The translations under genes and the position numbers were made by a program. DNA of 64,000 nt from an uncultured bacterium (GTDB lineage Bacteria > Vulcanimicrobiota > Xenobia > Xenobiales > Xenobiaceae): the NCBI GenBank assembly GCA_934644775.1, contig CAKUDB010000012.1:6663-70662 (forward strand). Reading direction: 5' to 3'. The notes below the pieces were generated by a model that made no database searches, had not been told where the DNA came from, and saw nothing but the letters and a program-made list of their open reading frames with translations. Shown here piece after piece: positions 53,200-62,700 of this stretch (positions are counted from its first letter, which is position 1; every line of letters starts with the position of its first letter).

Positions 53200-54929
53200 C
53201 ACTTGTTATTGATGGCAAAACTGTTAGCGTACCGGAGGGGACCAGTATCTTAGATGCGGCCCGCACAGTAAATATTGAAATTCCGACGCTTTGCTATCTC
53301 AAAGAACTTAACGAGATCGGTGCCTGCCGCATTTGTATGGTAGAAATTGAAGGACAAGATACCTTTGTCGCCGCCTGTGATACTAAGGTTGGTGAGGGTA
53401 TGGTTGTCCATACCAAGTCCCAGAAGGTTCGTATGACGCGCCGCGTGAACCTTCAGTTGTTAATTAGCCAGCACGACGTTAATTGCGTTAAATGTACACG
53501 CAGTGGTAATTGCAAGCTTCAGAAACTGGCCAACGATTACAACTTGCTTAGTGCACCCTATGAGAAAAAATTGCGTCCGTCAACTGTCGATTACTCTGCG
53601 CCAATCTTGCGCTTTGATAATCGCTGTGTCAAGTGTATGCGCTGTGTACAAGTTTGTGACAAGATGCAAAGTGTCCATATTTGGGACTTAGTTGGAACAG
53701 GCTCCCGTACTAATGTTGGTACGGTTAAATCTGATTGTCTCTCGAAATCTCTTTGTACTTACTGTGGTCAATGTGTCACCCATTGTCCCGTAGGCGCATT
53801 GGAAGAACGTGACGATACAGATCGCGTCTACAAGGTACTTGCCGATCCGAAGCTAACTACCGTTGTGCAAGTTGCTCCCGCAGTTCGCGCCGCCTGGGCT
53901 GAGCATTTTAAGCTTAGTGCCGAGCAAGCGACTCCGGGTATACTGGCTTCTGCCCTTCGTGAATTGGGCTTCGATTATGTATTCGATACCAATTTCAGTG
54001 CCGATCTGACGATTATGGAAGAGGGCAGCGAATTTATCGAGCGGTTTACCCATAGGGATTCCTATACTTGGCCGATGTTTACCTCTTGCTGTCCCGGTTG
54101 GGTTAGGTTTGTAAAGGGGCAATTCCCGCAGTTTGCCAAGAATTTATCTACAGCAAAATCTCCGCAGCAAATGTTTGGTGCTGTGGCGAAAAGTTACTTT
54201 GCGGAAAAAGCTGGCCTTGACCCGAAGAATATTCGCGTCATCTCCGTTATGCCGTGTACCTCCAAGAAGGCGGAAGCTGAACTTCCGACAATGAAGAGCG
54301 CCTGTGGTGATCCGGATGTTGATATTGTTATTACCACACGTGAATTGGTACGAATGCTTCGATGCTCAATGATCGACCCGACAACACTGGAAGAGAGTGG
54401 TTTCGATTCTCCCCTTGGTTCCGGTACAGGTGCGGCGGTTATTTTTGGTGCTACTGGAGGCGTGATGGATGCAGCCTTACGCAGTGCCTATTATCTGGTA
54501 ACAGGTAAGAATCCCAATCCCGATGCGTTTTCAGCTGTGCGTGGTATGCAAGGCTGGAAAGAAGCTAACTTCGAGATTCCGGGAGCCGGTTCTATCCGTA
54601 CAGCGGTTGTGAGCGGTTTAGCTAACACAAGGAAGCTTATGGAAGCTATTCAGTCCGGTAGTGTGCGTTACGATTTTGTTGAAGTTATGGCTTGTCCGGG
54701 CGGTTGCGCTGGTGGCGGTGGTCAGCCGATTCACGATGGAGAAGAGTGCGCAGAACAGCGCGGAAATGTGCTCTGGAATCTCGATCACAATGCAACTCTT
54801 CGCTTCTCGCACGAAAACCCGGATGTGCAAGTACTTTACAAAGAATATTTGGGCAGTCCTCTGTCTAAGCGATCCCACCATTTGTTGCATACCGATATTG
54901 ACGGTTGGCAAATGCCCCAGGAATCGTAA
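53193..54929 (+). CDS. hydA: [FeFe] hydrogenase, group A
   Basis: 578 residues. In order: a [2Fe-2S] domain (CYLKELNEIGACRICM), a His-ligated [4Fe-4S] (HDVNCVKCTRSGNC), two ferredoxin clusters (CVKCMRCVQVC; CTYCGQCVTHC), and the H-cluster domain with L1 TSCCPGW, L2 VMPCTSKKAEA and L3 MACPGGCAGGGGQP. It makes or oxidises H2 in the cytoplasm. GGAGG precedes the ATG, and the gene overlaps the upstream gene by seven bases, so the two are coupled. No maturation genes (hydEFG) are in the window. Confidence 0.96.
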   Translation: MVTLVIDGKTVSVPEGTSILDAARTVNIEIPTLCYLKELNEIGACRICMVEIEGQDTFVAACDTKVGEGMVVHTKSQKVRMTRRVNLQLLISQHDVNCVKCTRSGNCKLQKLANDYNLLSAPYEKKLRPSTVDYSAPILRFDNRCVKCMRCVQVCDKMQSVHIWDLVGTGSRTNVGTVKSDCLSKSLCTYCGQCVTHCPVGALEERDDTDRVYKVLADPKLTTVVQVAPAVRAAWAEHFKLSAEQATPGILASALRELGFDYVFDTNFSADLTIMEEGSEFIERFTHRDSYTWPMFTSCCPGWVRFVKGQFPQFAKNLSTAKSPQQMFGAVAKSYFAEKAGLDPKNIRVISVMPCTSKKAEAELPTMKSACGDPDVDIVITTRELVRMLRCSMIDPTTLEESGFDSPLGSGTGAAVIFGATGGVMDAALRSAYYLVTGKNPNPDAFSAVRGMQGWKEANFEIPGAGSIRTAVVSGLANTRKLMEAIQSGSVRYDFVEVMACPGGCAGGGGQPIHDGEECAEQRGNVLWNLDHNATLRFSHENPDVQVLYKEYLGSPLSKRSHHLLHTDIDGWQMPQES

Positions 54930-54991
54930 TTTGCACTAAAAATCGTTATTTCGGGGCATAAAAGTATACCTTGACAGTAATGGTATATAAA

Positions 54992-55041
54992 TAGGGCTTG
55001 TTGTCTACTTAGTGTAGAGAATAAGCCCTTGTTGTTTTTTT
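54992..55041 (+). terminator. Terminator after the hydrogenase unit
   Basis: GGGCTTGTTGTCTAC pairs with GTAGAGAATAAGCCC (two mismatches) around a five-base loop, followed by TTGTTGTTTTTTT. Confidence 0.88.
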
Positions 55042-55112
55042 AGCAACCACTCTAAAATTGCAGTAGACGTTTGTAAATTATAAAATCAAGTTGAACACCC
55101 TTTCATAGCTTG

Positions 55113-55204
55113 TTACGAGTTGAGTATATCGCTTATTTCATCGTTAAAACTTTCTTGTGCTGTCCTATAATTCAGTTTTAGGCCATGTCGAGGTTTAGTT
55201 CAGT
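55113..55204 (-). mobile_element. Degraded IS30-like transposase tail
   Basis: On the minus strand a short frame encodes TKPRHGLKLNYRTAQESFNDE, then a stop; NRPRxxLxYRTxxE(V/S)F is the C-terminal signature of IS30-family transposases. The frame breaks upstream and no complete element or clear inverted repeats remain. It marks past insertion next to the hydrogenase unit. Confidence 0.55.
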
Positions 55205-55244
55205 GATAAGAAAAAATCCATATGAATAAAGGAGGCATACTGTA

Positions 55245-55322
55245 ATGATTAGTCCTGATAAACGCAAGATAGTGGCTTTTGACAAAGATAGCAAAAAAGC
55301 AGCTTTCGCCTATTACTTATAA
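55245..55322 (+). CDS. Possible tiny peptide gene
   Basis: A 25-codon frame with GGAGG nine bases before its ATG. The product is basic (SPDKRKIVAFDKDSKKAA). No family is recognised and no conservation can be judged; it may be a relic or a chance frame. Confidence 0.25.
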   Translation: MISPDKRKIVAFDKDSKKAAFAYYL

Positions 55323-55423
55323 GTTGAATACTTTGACGCAATAGACGAGTAGCCTATGAGTAAAAATACACAAAATGTAAACTAAATTATGCTTTGTATT
55401 ATGTCATCTAGCGATACTTTTAT

Positions 55424-55933
55424 TCACTGTTTATTGGCGATATACTCCAACAATTGCTTTTTATCGATTAAGCGCTGATTGGATGAGCCGCGAAAATTGA
55501 GACGTAAATCTTTTTTAGCTTCAACAAAGGGGCCATCTACCAGCATATCTAGATGCTGTAAAATATGGGTTGTTACTTCACAGTACGCACGGCCGACTGG
55601 TAGTAAGTCGTCTATAAGATAGCCTGTATAGCCCCAGATATCTTTTTGCGGCAGTTCTTGCTTAATTCTATGCAATAATGGCCAGAGAATACGTTGGTGC
55701 TCAATTGTAAAAGGTTCGCCACCTAATAAAGTAAGGCCGCGCACGTGGGGATGGTGCAAGAACTTAATAATTTTCTCTTCTGTATCTTTAGTATAAGGTT
55801 GGCCGTAGCTTTCGTCCCAGGTTTCTTGATTGAAACAATTGAAGCAATGATGTGGACAGCCAGAGACGAAAAATGAAACGCGGATTCCCGTACCGTTAGC
55901 CACATCTAAAGGGATAATCTTTGCATAATTCAT
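55424..55933 (-). CDS. nrdG: Anaerobic ribonucleotide reductase activating protein NrdG
   Basis: 169 residues. The radical-SAM cluster motif is CPHHCFNC (CxxxCxxC) within SFFVSGCPHHCFNCFNQETW, followed by LTLLGGEPF and DIWGYTGYLID. It reduces SAM to generate the glycyl radical on NrdD. It lies 98 bases downstream of nrdD on the same strand, and the riboswitch upstream of nrdD probably controls both. Confidence 0.95.
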   Translation of the reverse strand: MNYAKIIPLDVANGTGIRVSFFVSGCPHHCFNCFNQETWDESYGQPYTKDTEEKIIKFLHHPHVRGLTLLGGEPFTIEHQRILWPLLHRIKQELPQKDIWGYTGYLIDDLLPVGRAYCEVTTHILQHLDMLVDGPFVEAKKDLRLNFRGSSNQRLIDKKQLLEYIANKQ

Positions 55934-56031
55934 ATTACAAATCGACCTTTACTAAAAATACAAATAATCCAAATCGGCAGTATAACTACTATACAATAGG
56001 TATAATAACTATACTGCTTAATTTTTACTTA

Positions 56032-58194
56032 TTATAAGTGCATAACGCGGTCATGAATCTCTTGAGTGCGCCCTTGGTTCCAATATTGGGAACCGATATA
56101 GCCGCAAGTACGTCTAGCTACATTCATGGTACTTTGGTCTAAATTACCGCAATTGGGGCAGCGCCAGACGTATTTATGGTCTTTATTTTCCACAACTTCA
56201 ATTTCACCATCAAAGCCGCAGTTCTGGCAATAGTCGCTCTTAGTATTTAATTCGGCATACATAATGTTGTCGTAAATAAAGCGCATAAGTTCCAAAACGG
56301 CTTCAATGTTATTTTGTAAATTGGGCACTTCCACATAGCTAATAGCACCGCCGACAGATAAAGCTTGGAATTGAGCCTCGATAGCCAACTTGCTAAAAGC
56401 GTCTATTTGCTCAGTTACGTGAACGTGGTAGCTGTTGGTAATATAGCTCTTGTCGGTGACACCTTCTATAATACCGAAGCGTTGCTGCAAACAGCGAGCA
56501 AATTTATAAGTGGTCGACTCCAAAGGAGTACCGTAAATGCTAAAAGCAATATTGGTTTCCTCAGTCCATTTTTTGCAAGCTTTGTTCATATACTTCATAA
56601 TTTTCAAAGCTAAGGGCATAGCCTCAGGAGAAGTATGACTCTTGCCAGTTAAATAACGAATACATTCACATAAACCGGTATAACCCAGAGAAATAGTGGA
56701 GTAGCCACCATAAAGCAGAGAGTCGATAACTTCGCCTTTTTTTAGTCTGGCTAAAGCCCCATCTTGCCAAAGAATGGGAGCTGCGTCGGAAAGTGTGCCT
56801 TTAAGACGATCGTGACGACACATTAAAGCTTTATAACAAAGCTCTAAGCGCTCATCGAAAATTTGCCAGAATTTTTCCATGTCTTTTTGACTGGAAAGGG
56901 CAATATCAACAAGATTTAAAGTGACTACGCCTTGGTTAAAACGACCGTAGTATTTGTACTGTCCATTCTTATCGCGCCAAGGAGAGAGAGCCGAGCGGCA
57001 ACCCATAACTGGGAAGCAACAACCTTCTTTAAGCTCTTTCATCTTTTTTTCGCTAATATAATCGGGCACCAGACGCTTGGCAGTACATTGAGCAGCCAAT
57101 TTAGTTAAATACCAATAGGGAGTATCTTCGCTAATATTGTCATCTTCAAGTACATAAATAAGCTTAGGAAAAGCCGGCGTAACGTAGACGCCTTGGCAAT
57201 TTTTTACACCGACGTAGCGTTGCTTGAGAACTTCTTCAATAATCATAGCCAAGTCGTGCCTTTCATTTTCGTTGGAGGCTTCATTTAAGTACATGAAAAT
57301 AGTTACAAAGGGAGCTTGGCCATTAGTTGTAAGTAAAGTAACGATTTGGTATTGAATAGTCTGCACTCCGCGAGCAATTTCGCGACGCAATCTAGTTTCG
57401 GTAAGTTTGGCTAAGTCGTCGGCATTGATAGCTTCGCCGATAGAATCAAATTCTTCCTGAATTTCGCGCCTGAGACGCTGGCGAGAAATTTCTACAAAGG
57501 GAGCTAAGTGAGTAAGGGAAATACTCTGGCCGCCGTATTGGTTGCTAGCTACTTGAGCGATAATTTGAGTAGCGATATTGCAAGCGGTAGAGAAACTGTG
57601 CGGCTTTTCGATCATGGTGCCGGAAATAACCGTGCCATTTTGCAACATGTCTTCCAAGTTGATTAAGCAACAATTGTGCATGTGCTGGGCAAAGTAGTCC
57701 AGATCGTGGAAGTGAATGATACCTTTGCGGTGAGCTTCTACTACGTCTTGGGGCAAAAGCAAGCGGCAGGAAATATCTTTAGAAACTTCGCCGGCCATAT
57801 AGTCGCGTTGCACACTATTGATGGTAGGGTTCTTGTTGGCGTTTTCTTCTTTGGCTTCTTCGCTGCTGCATTCGATAAGGCTGATAATGCGATTATCGGT
57901 AGTGTTAGCTTGACGCAATAAACTGCGCTTGTAGCGGTAAGTGATGTAGTTTTTGGCTACTTCAAAAGCGCCGACACGCATAATTTGCGTTTCTACTAAG
58001 TCTTGTATTTCCTCGACGGTGAGAGAACGAGCCAACTTTTCGCAAGCGTCGGTAATATGGGAGCCAATATCGTCAATCTGTTGCTGGCTGAGCTTATCTT
58101 TGTCTTCGACAGTATTATTTGCTTTAGTAATGGCAGCCGTAATTTTGGAAACGTCGAAAGGCTGTTCTTCGCCGCTGCGCTTGATGATATTCAT
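56032..58194 (-). CDS. nrdD: Anaerobic ribonucleoside-triphosphate reductase NrdD
   Basis: 720 residues. An ATP-cone occupies the first 90 residues (IIKRSGEEQPFD). The catalytic barrel includes HDLDYFAQHMHNC near residue 165. A zinc ribbon near 655-690 (CQNCGFDG, CPNCGN) precedes the glycyl-radical site RTCGYIGSQYWNQGR near residue 700. It makes dNTPs without oxygen and is destroyed by oxygen. A cobalamin riboswitch about 190 bases upstream suggests repression by B12 coenzyme, implying another, B12-dependent reductase in the genome. Confidence 0.97.
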   Translation of the reverse strand: MNIIKRSGEEQPFDVSKITAAITKANNTVEDKDKLSQQQIDDIGSHITDACEKLARSLTVEEIQDLVETQIMRVGAFEVAKNYITYRYKRSLLRQANTTDNRIISLIECSSEEAKEENANKNPTINSVQRDYMAGEVSKDISCRLLLPQDVVEAHRKGIIHFHDLDYFAQHMHNCCLINLEDMLQNGTVISGTMIEKPHSFSTACNIATQIIAQVASNQYGGQSISLTHLAPFVEISRQRLRREIQEEFDSIGEAINADDLAKLTETRLRREIARGVQTIQYQIVTLLTTNGQAPFVTIFMYLNEASNENERHDLAMIIEEVLKQRYVGVKNCQGVYVTPAFPKLIYVLEDDNISEDTPYWYLTKLAAQCTAKRLVPDYISEKKMKELKEGCCFPVMGCRSALSPWRDKNGQYKYYGRFNQGVVTLNLVDIALSSQKDMEKFWQIFDERLELCYKALMCRHDRLKGTLSDAAPILWQDGALARLKKGEVIDSLLYGGYSTISLGYTGLCECIRYLTGKSHTSPEAMPLALKIMKYMNKACKKWTEETNIAFSIYGTPLESTTYKFARCLQQRFGIIEGVTDKSYITNSYHVHVTEQIDAFSKLAIEAQFQALSVGGAISYVEVPNLQNNIEAVLELMRFIYDNIMYAELNTKSDYCQNCGFDGEIEVVENKDHKYVWRCPNCGNLDQSTMNVARRTCGYIGSQYWNQGRTQEIHDRVMHL

Positions 58195-58383
58195 GGCTTT
58201 TTCCCTCTGGTATAGTTTGCCCCACCCAGTTTGCAGCGGAAAACTGCTCTGAATATAGCGGTGAATAAGGGAAAAAAAGTAGCAATTTGCGATAGCATAA
58301 AGCTAACCGCCACAATGGCAAGCAAAGCCAAGAGAATTTTGCTTTGCTGGCGCTTCTCTTTGTTCACCGGCCAAAAAGAGCAG

Positions 58384-58590
58384 ACAGCTCTGCGCCGTCT
58401 TCTGACTTCCGAATATCATCTATCTGAACAGCCTTCCCACTCTAAAGCAGTGACTATACAGGATATAGCTTTCGGTTACAGCAGCCGGACTGCGACGGAC
58501 TTGCACCGTCTTCCGCTGCGCAGAGTTGATTTATAAATTTTGGTACAGAATTGCCACCTCACCTTGCGCCAGAGCAAGCGGGCTACAGGA
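58384..58590 (-). promoter_or_regulatory. Adenosylcobalamin riboswitch upstream of nrdDG
   Basis: Read on the minus strand, the conserved core is present in order: GGAAGACGGTGCAAGTCCG, CAGTCCGGCTGCTGTAACCG, GTCACTG...GTGGGAAGGC, GATGATATTCGG, and the B12 box AAGTCAGAAGACGGCG. These match the AdoCbl riboswitch consensus closely. The 5' edge is approximate. About 190 bases, including an AGCAAAGC/GCTTTGCT hairpin, lie between the B12 box and the nrdD start; I cannot tell whether control is by termination or at the ribosome-binding site. Confidence 0.92.
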
Positions 58591-58723
58591 CTGCCCCAGA
58601 AGGTTAGCATAGGTAGACACTTGGGCACAAGACGACCTGTTGTAGTTGAGGGGCAATATATAGTCTTGACAGGCAAGATAATATATATATTAGGCGTATA
58701 ACGTAAGTGTAATATGGTGTATA

Positions 58724-58757
58724 TACAAAAAACTAGCAAAAAATATCGCTTGCTAGG
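58724..58757 (-). terminator. Terminator after the 5'-nucleotidase pseudogene
   Basis: On the minus strand CTAGCAA pairs with TTGCTAG and is followed by TTTTTTG. It separates the pseudogene from the nrdD leader. Confidence 0.7.
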
Positions 58758-58796
58758 CCGTCTCTAATTGTGCGCTTTTTGTATTTTTTCTGCCGC

Positions 58797-59943
58797 TTAG
58801 AGTTTGGTAACGCGATTGTCCGGATCGTTGCGCCAAGGGGAACCGGCTTTGAAGTAGTCCATGAATATTTCTTGCGCTGAACCCATGGGCTTTTTCTGGC
58901 AACCGTCAAATATCTTTTTATCGGAAAGAGAAACGGAAGTAGCCAAGTCGTACATCTTATTAGGATCAAACTGGGAGCCGTCGTCCATAGTGATAGAAGT
59001 TATGCGCTCGCCTTCGGGCTTCGATAAGTCGTAAGTATAGGAAAAGCCGGATGGAGAAGCCGGCACTATACGACCGGCTACGCGTTTTTCCAAAGCTTCT
59101 TTAAGCAAAGATCCGGGCAATGTCATAAGTACGGCGTCATCTTCGGTGTGGGGTAACGCATTAAATAAATTCTCATAAGTTACTGTACCAGCTTCCACAT
59201 TAGCGCGTAAATTACGACCGTTGACCAAACCAATGGGAGCTCCCATAGCTTGGCGTAAAGAGTCGGCGTGGATTTGATCCAACTTGGCGCATTCGCTGTG
59301 AGAGTAGGTTGGATACATCGGTACTTAAGCCGAGAATACCGACTTTTACTCCATTTACTTCGCGAATAATATAAGGCTGGGAAAACTCGTGACCTTCAGC
59401 TTGCTCTAAATTGGCGCAAACGATAGGGGCGTTTACTTGGCCCAACATAGAGCGCATAACTGGCTGGCCCCAGGCAAAATCGTGGTTGCCAGGCTCAATA
59501 GCGTCGCAGCCCATTTGGGCCAAGCTTTCGCTGACGATATTGCCTTTACTTAAATAAGAAATCATAGTACCTTCGGCAATGTCGCCGGCATTAAGTACCA
59601 ATGAACCTTCTGGCACTTCGGCCTTTTCGCGCTTAACTACGGCAGCTACTTGAGCCAAACCGCCGCGTCCTTCTTCAGGAAGAGCCGCGCCGTGCAAGTC
59701 GTTTAAGTGTAAAATACGCAAGCGACGTATATCTTGGCCTGGCTCGGCTTTTCCTATACCGCTGGCGCTGTCGGCGTTAGCTCTAGCGCTGAGCTGGCAA
59801 CTGTCTTGCGCCACACTTTGCTCGTCGACACTATTTGCGCCAGCATTAGCGTTACCCAAATTAGCGCTAACTGAACTTGCACCGACTATATTGCTAGGCA
59901 TAGCAGTTAAAGAAGTATAGGAAAAACTATTGATTTGCATCAT
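58797..59943 (-). pseudogene. 5'-nucleotidase/UshA-like metallophosphatase, internally deleted and frameshifted
   Basis: Two frames together encode an incomplete 5'-nucleotidase. The first (about 220 residues) has RILHLNDLHGA, LNAGDIAEGT and EPGNHDF, the start of the metallophosphatase domain. It stops matching after GILGLSTDV. The second frame begins abruptly with ADSLRQAMGAPIGLVNGRNLRA, the C-terminal nucleotide-binding domain. The rest of the catalytic domain, including the later GH(T/S)H-type metal ligands, is missing, so a deletion of at least several hundred bases joined the halves out of phase near 59300. No signal peptide is seen on the N-terminal piece. Confidence 0.82.
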
Positions 59944-60525
59944 GAAGTCTAAGGGTATGATAACTGATATTGCAGTACGAGTTGCAAATGATACTTATTT
60001 TAAAGGCAAAATAGACGAAGAGTTATTAACAGAGGAAGTAGAGCTGGGTAGGATATTCAATTTCGCAGATCTAGGTGGATGTATTATAAGCAAGTTGTAC
60101 TCAGAACACTATGAGAACTGTTTGTGGATAATGATTGACAGAGATAATATTACTTTCGAAGAATTGTGCGAAGATTTTACCGAGTTTAATAATATGATTG
60201 TAACCCAAGTCATTCATTTGCAGTATAAATGCATAAAAGGAGTTGATTATATTACGCATTTAGACCATGAATATATTTTTTATTCTATTGATGAGTATGA
60301 AAAAAGAATTAATAACATTTATCAAAAGGGGGAAGCGCAAAAACGAATGAAGTCATTTAAAATTGACAATTCGATGATCCCATTTCATATGTTAAGGTTT
60401 GTGTAAAGAATGAAAATACTGATGGAATTTCTGAAAAGAATGAGTTGTTTCTGTACTATGTACTAGATTGTTATTTTAAACACAAAGATTTACTTAGTGA
60501 GTATTTTTATGGCGTACGGGGATGA
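59942..60525 (+). pseudogene. Unknown protein gene broken by a frameshift
   Basis: The first frame (to 60406, about 154 residues) encodes an acidic alpha/beta protein with GRIFNFADLGGCI and CLWIMIDRDNITFEEL. Near 60370 the sequence remains coding-like in another phase: FDDPISYVKVCVKNE continuing to ELFLYYVLDCYFKHKDLL and a stop at 60525. Reading across gives about 195 residues, so one base has been gained or lost around 60365-60375. I recognise no family. The 5' end overlaps the start of the divergent nucleotidase pseudogene by two bases. Confidence 0.6.
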
Positions 60526-60581
60526 TAAAAGAAATAAATAATATAAGACGGTGGTCGTTTTATTGGTTGCCTAATCACAGG

Positions 60582-60627
60582 AAGGCAGCTTTCGCTTATA
60601 GAGGCGGAAGCTGCTTTTTGTTTTTTT
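60582..60627 (+). terminator. Terminator after the frameshifted gene
   Basis: GGCAGCTTTCG pairs with CGGAAGCTGC around a short loop, followed by TTTTTGTTTTTTT. A short frame spanning this hairpin is therefore not taken as a gene. Confidence 0.85.
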
Positions 60628-60711
60628 ATGGTATATTAGGGTATAACCATCTTAATTATATAGATATAGACCATAAATGGTATTACATCTTTGAGGGGAG
60701 TATAATTTTTG

Positions 60712-61368
60712 ATGAAAAAGCGCTTAACTAAGAAAAAGTTTAAAAATAGATTTGCGCTTCTTCGGGAAGAAGCTTACAAGTTAATTTCAGATGAAGCGAT
60801 AATAGGTTATCAGCGTGTTTTTACCGAGTTAAAAGAACGTAATATCAATCAAGCTATAAACAATGTAGTTAAGGATAAAACAAAAAGAAATAATATTCAC
60901 GAGTTATGGAGCTTACGCCGTCCTGTAGCTATTAAGGATGTCGATAGTAATATTATTGTACAGTTATCAAAATTAGATGTTTTTTACCGAGGATTTTTTG
61001 GCCGAAAAGGAATTATTTGGAATCCGTTCTTGGGAATACTTGAAGATATATCAAAGCCTTACTTTAAAAAAGGGAAATTCGACATAAAATCTACTTCAGA
61101 AGATTATGATCCAGACGGGAAGTTTAATTTGCCTATGACTTTCAAAAAAAACTTTGGCTGTCTTATCACAGACGACATGGTTAAAGAATTGATAGTAAGC
61201 TTACTTAAGAGAAAATCTATAACACAAGATGAACTTCAAAAGCATGGAATTTTGGAAAGCTCTATCGAGAAATATGGCCTTGAACACCTTGTTGCCGGTG
61301 GATATAAAAAAACAGTCTGCAACCAACAATATGTCAGGAGAGAAAAATGTTTGAAAGTCAAAATATAG
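60712..61368 (+). CDS. Accessory protein with a C-terminal EKYGLEHLVAGGYKK module
   Basis: 218 residues. A very basic start (KKRLTKKKFKNRF) leads into an alpha/beta region with FYRGFFGRKGIIWNPFLG. The last 60 residues (LKRKSITQDELQKHG then EKYGLEHLVAGGYKK) recur almost unchanged at the end of the protein at 62798-63028. GAGGGGAG lies about 11 bases before ATG 60712. The 3' end overlaps the AlbA_2 gene by 22 bases, so the two are coupled. I recognise no family for the N-terminal part. Confidence 0.65.
   Translation: MKKRLTKKKFKNRFALLREEAYKLISDEAIIGYQRVFTELKERNINQAINNVVKDKTKRNNIHELWSLRRPVAIKDVDSNIIVQLSKLDVFYRGFFGRKGIIWNPFLGILEDISKPYFKKGKFDIKSTSEDYDPDGKFNLPMTFKKNFGCLITDDMVKELIVSLLKRKSITQDELQKHGILESSIEKYGLEHLVAGGYKKTVCNQQYVRREKCLKVKI
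61265..61307 (+). repeat. 43-base direct repeat, copy 1
   Basis: Identical over 43 bases to 62970-63012 and part of the coding sequence of the EKYGLEHLVAGGYKK module. The copies flank the AlbA_2 gene. Confidence 0.9.
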
Positions 61369-62672
61369 AATGGAAAAGTAAATGGAAAGACGAGTATCTA
61401 GAATGGATTTGCGGTTACGCAAATGCGCAAGGTGGTAAAATTTGTATTGGCTGTGACGACAACGGAAATGTAGTCGGTCTACCTAATGCTCGTAAGCTTC
61501 TGGAGGATATTCCCAACAAAATTCGTGACACTATGGGTATAATCGTTGGTGTCAATTTATTAAGCGTGGAGGATAAGGAATATATTGAAGTTGATGTTCC
61601 GTCTTACCCGATTGGTATCTCCTGCAAAGGCGTGTATTATTATCGCAGTGGTAGCACAAGACAAGTATTAACAGGGCCTGCGTTAGAAGCGTTTTTGATG
61701 CGTAAACGTGGCGTTACATGGGATAATCTTCCACTGCCAGCTTTTTCAATAAATGATATTGATGATGGAATTGTGGCACGTTTCAAACAATTAGCGATAA
61801 GAAAAGGACGTATTGACGAGAGCTTGTTGGATGAATCCAAAGAAACTCTGATGGAAAAGTTGCATCTGATGAATGGCAATTACTTGACTAATGCAGCGAT
61901 GTTACTTTTTAGTAAAGACCCAGAAAAATGGCAGCTCGGAGCGTACGTTAAGCTTGGATATTTTGAAACGGATGCAGATCTTGTGTACCAAGATGAAATT
62001 CACGGTTCTATTCTGGAGCAGATTGATAAAATTATAGAACTAGTGCATCTTAAATATATGAAAGCAAGGATAACCTATGATGATATGCAGAGGCTCGAGC
62101 GTTACTTTGTCCCTGAAGCTGCCTTGCGAGAAGCTCTCTTGAATGCTTTGTGTCATAAACAATATCAATCTGGCGTTCCCATTCAGATTAGTGTTTATGA
62201 AGATAAACTATACATTGCTAATTGTGGTTGCCTACCTGAAAAGTGGACATTAGAAAATTTAATGCGCAAGCATGCTTCTGTTCCATACAACCCTAATATC
62301 GCTCATGTTTTCTATTTAGCCGGTTTTATTGAAAGTTGGGGACGCGGCATAGAAAAGATTTGTTCATCTTGCAAAAAAGACGGCGTTCCACAGCCAGAGT
62401 ATACTATCAATCCAGGCGATATTATGATTCAGTTTACTGCTCCTGTAGTTCAAACTATTCGCCCAAATAGGATGACTGTAAAGGTTAACGATAATGAATA
62501 TGCTTTGCTTAAACTTATTTCTGAAGATCCTGGCTATACCATGTCTCAGTTGTCGGACAAACTTAATATAAGTAGAAAGACAGTTGCACTGCGTATAAAA
62601 GGACTTAAGGAAAGGGGCATTATTGAGCGGATCGGTTCAGATCGCAATGGACATTGGAATGTAAAATTATAA
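61347..62672 (+). CDS. AlbA_2/Schlafen-type DNA- or RNA-binding protein with winged helix
   Basis: 441 residues. The AlbA_2 (divergent AAA_4) domain lies at residues 1-115 (EWKSKWKDEYLEWICGYANAQGGKICIG, YYYRSGSTRQVL). A RecG-like ATP-binding C-terminal domain is seen around ALREALLNALCHKQYQSGVPIQISVYEDKLYIAN and ESWGRGIEKI. A winged helix ends the protein (MSQLSDKLNISRKTVALRIKGLKERGIIERIGSDRNGHW). Such proteins act as regulators or in accessory regions with unclear roles. TVKVNDNE near residue 380 is part of the repeat unit seen just downstream. Confidence 0.86.
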   Translation: MFESQNIEWKSKWKDEYLEWICGYANAQGGKICIGCDDNGNVVGLPNARKLLEDIPNKIRDTMGIIVGVNLLSVEDKEYIEVDVPSYPIGISCKGVYYYRSGSTRQVLTGPALEAFLMRKRGVTWDNLPLPAFSINDIDDGIVARFKQLAIRKGRIDESLLDESKETLMEKLHLMNGNYLTNAAMLLFSKDPEKWQLGAYVKLGYFETDADLVYQDEIHGSILEQIDKIIELVHLKYMKARITYDDMQRLERYFVPEAALREALLNALCHKQYQSGVPIQISVYEDKLYIANCGCLPEKWTLENLMRKHASVPYNPNIAHVFYLAGFIESWGRGIEKICSSCKKDGVPQPEYTINPGDIMIQFTAPVVQTIRPNRMTVKVNDNEYALLKLISEDPGYTMSQLSDKLNISRKTVALRIKGLKERGIIERIGSDRNGHWNVKL

Positions 62673-62700
62673 AAAAATACTATTTTTGCAATGATTGTAA

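Noticed and set aside
60522..60731. A 69-codon plus-strand frame
   Set aside because: It runs across a strong terminator hairpin and into the next gene's ribosome-binding site.
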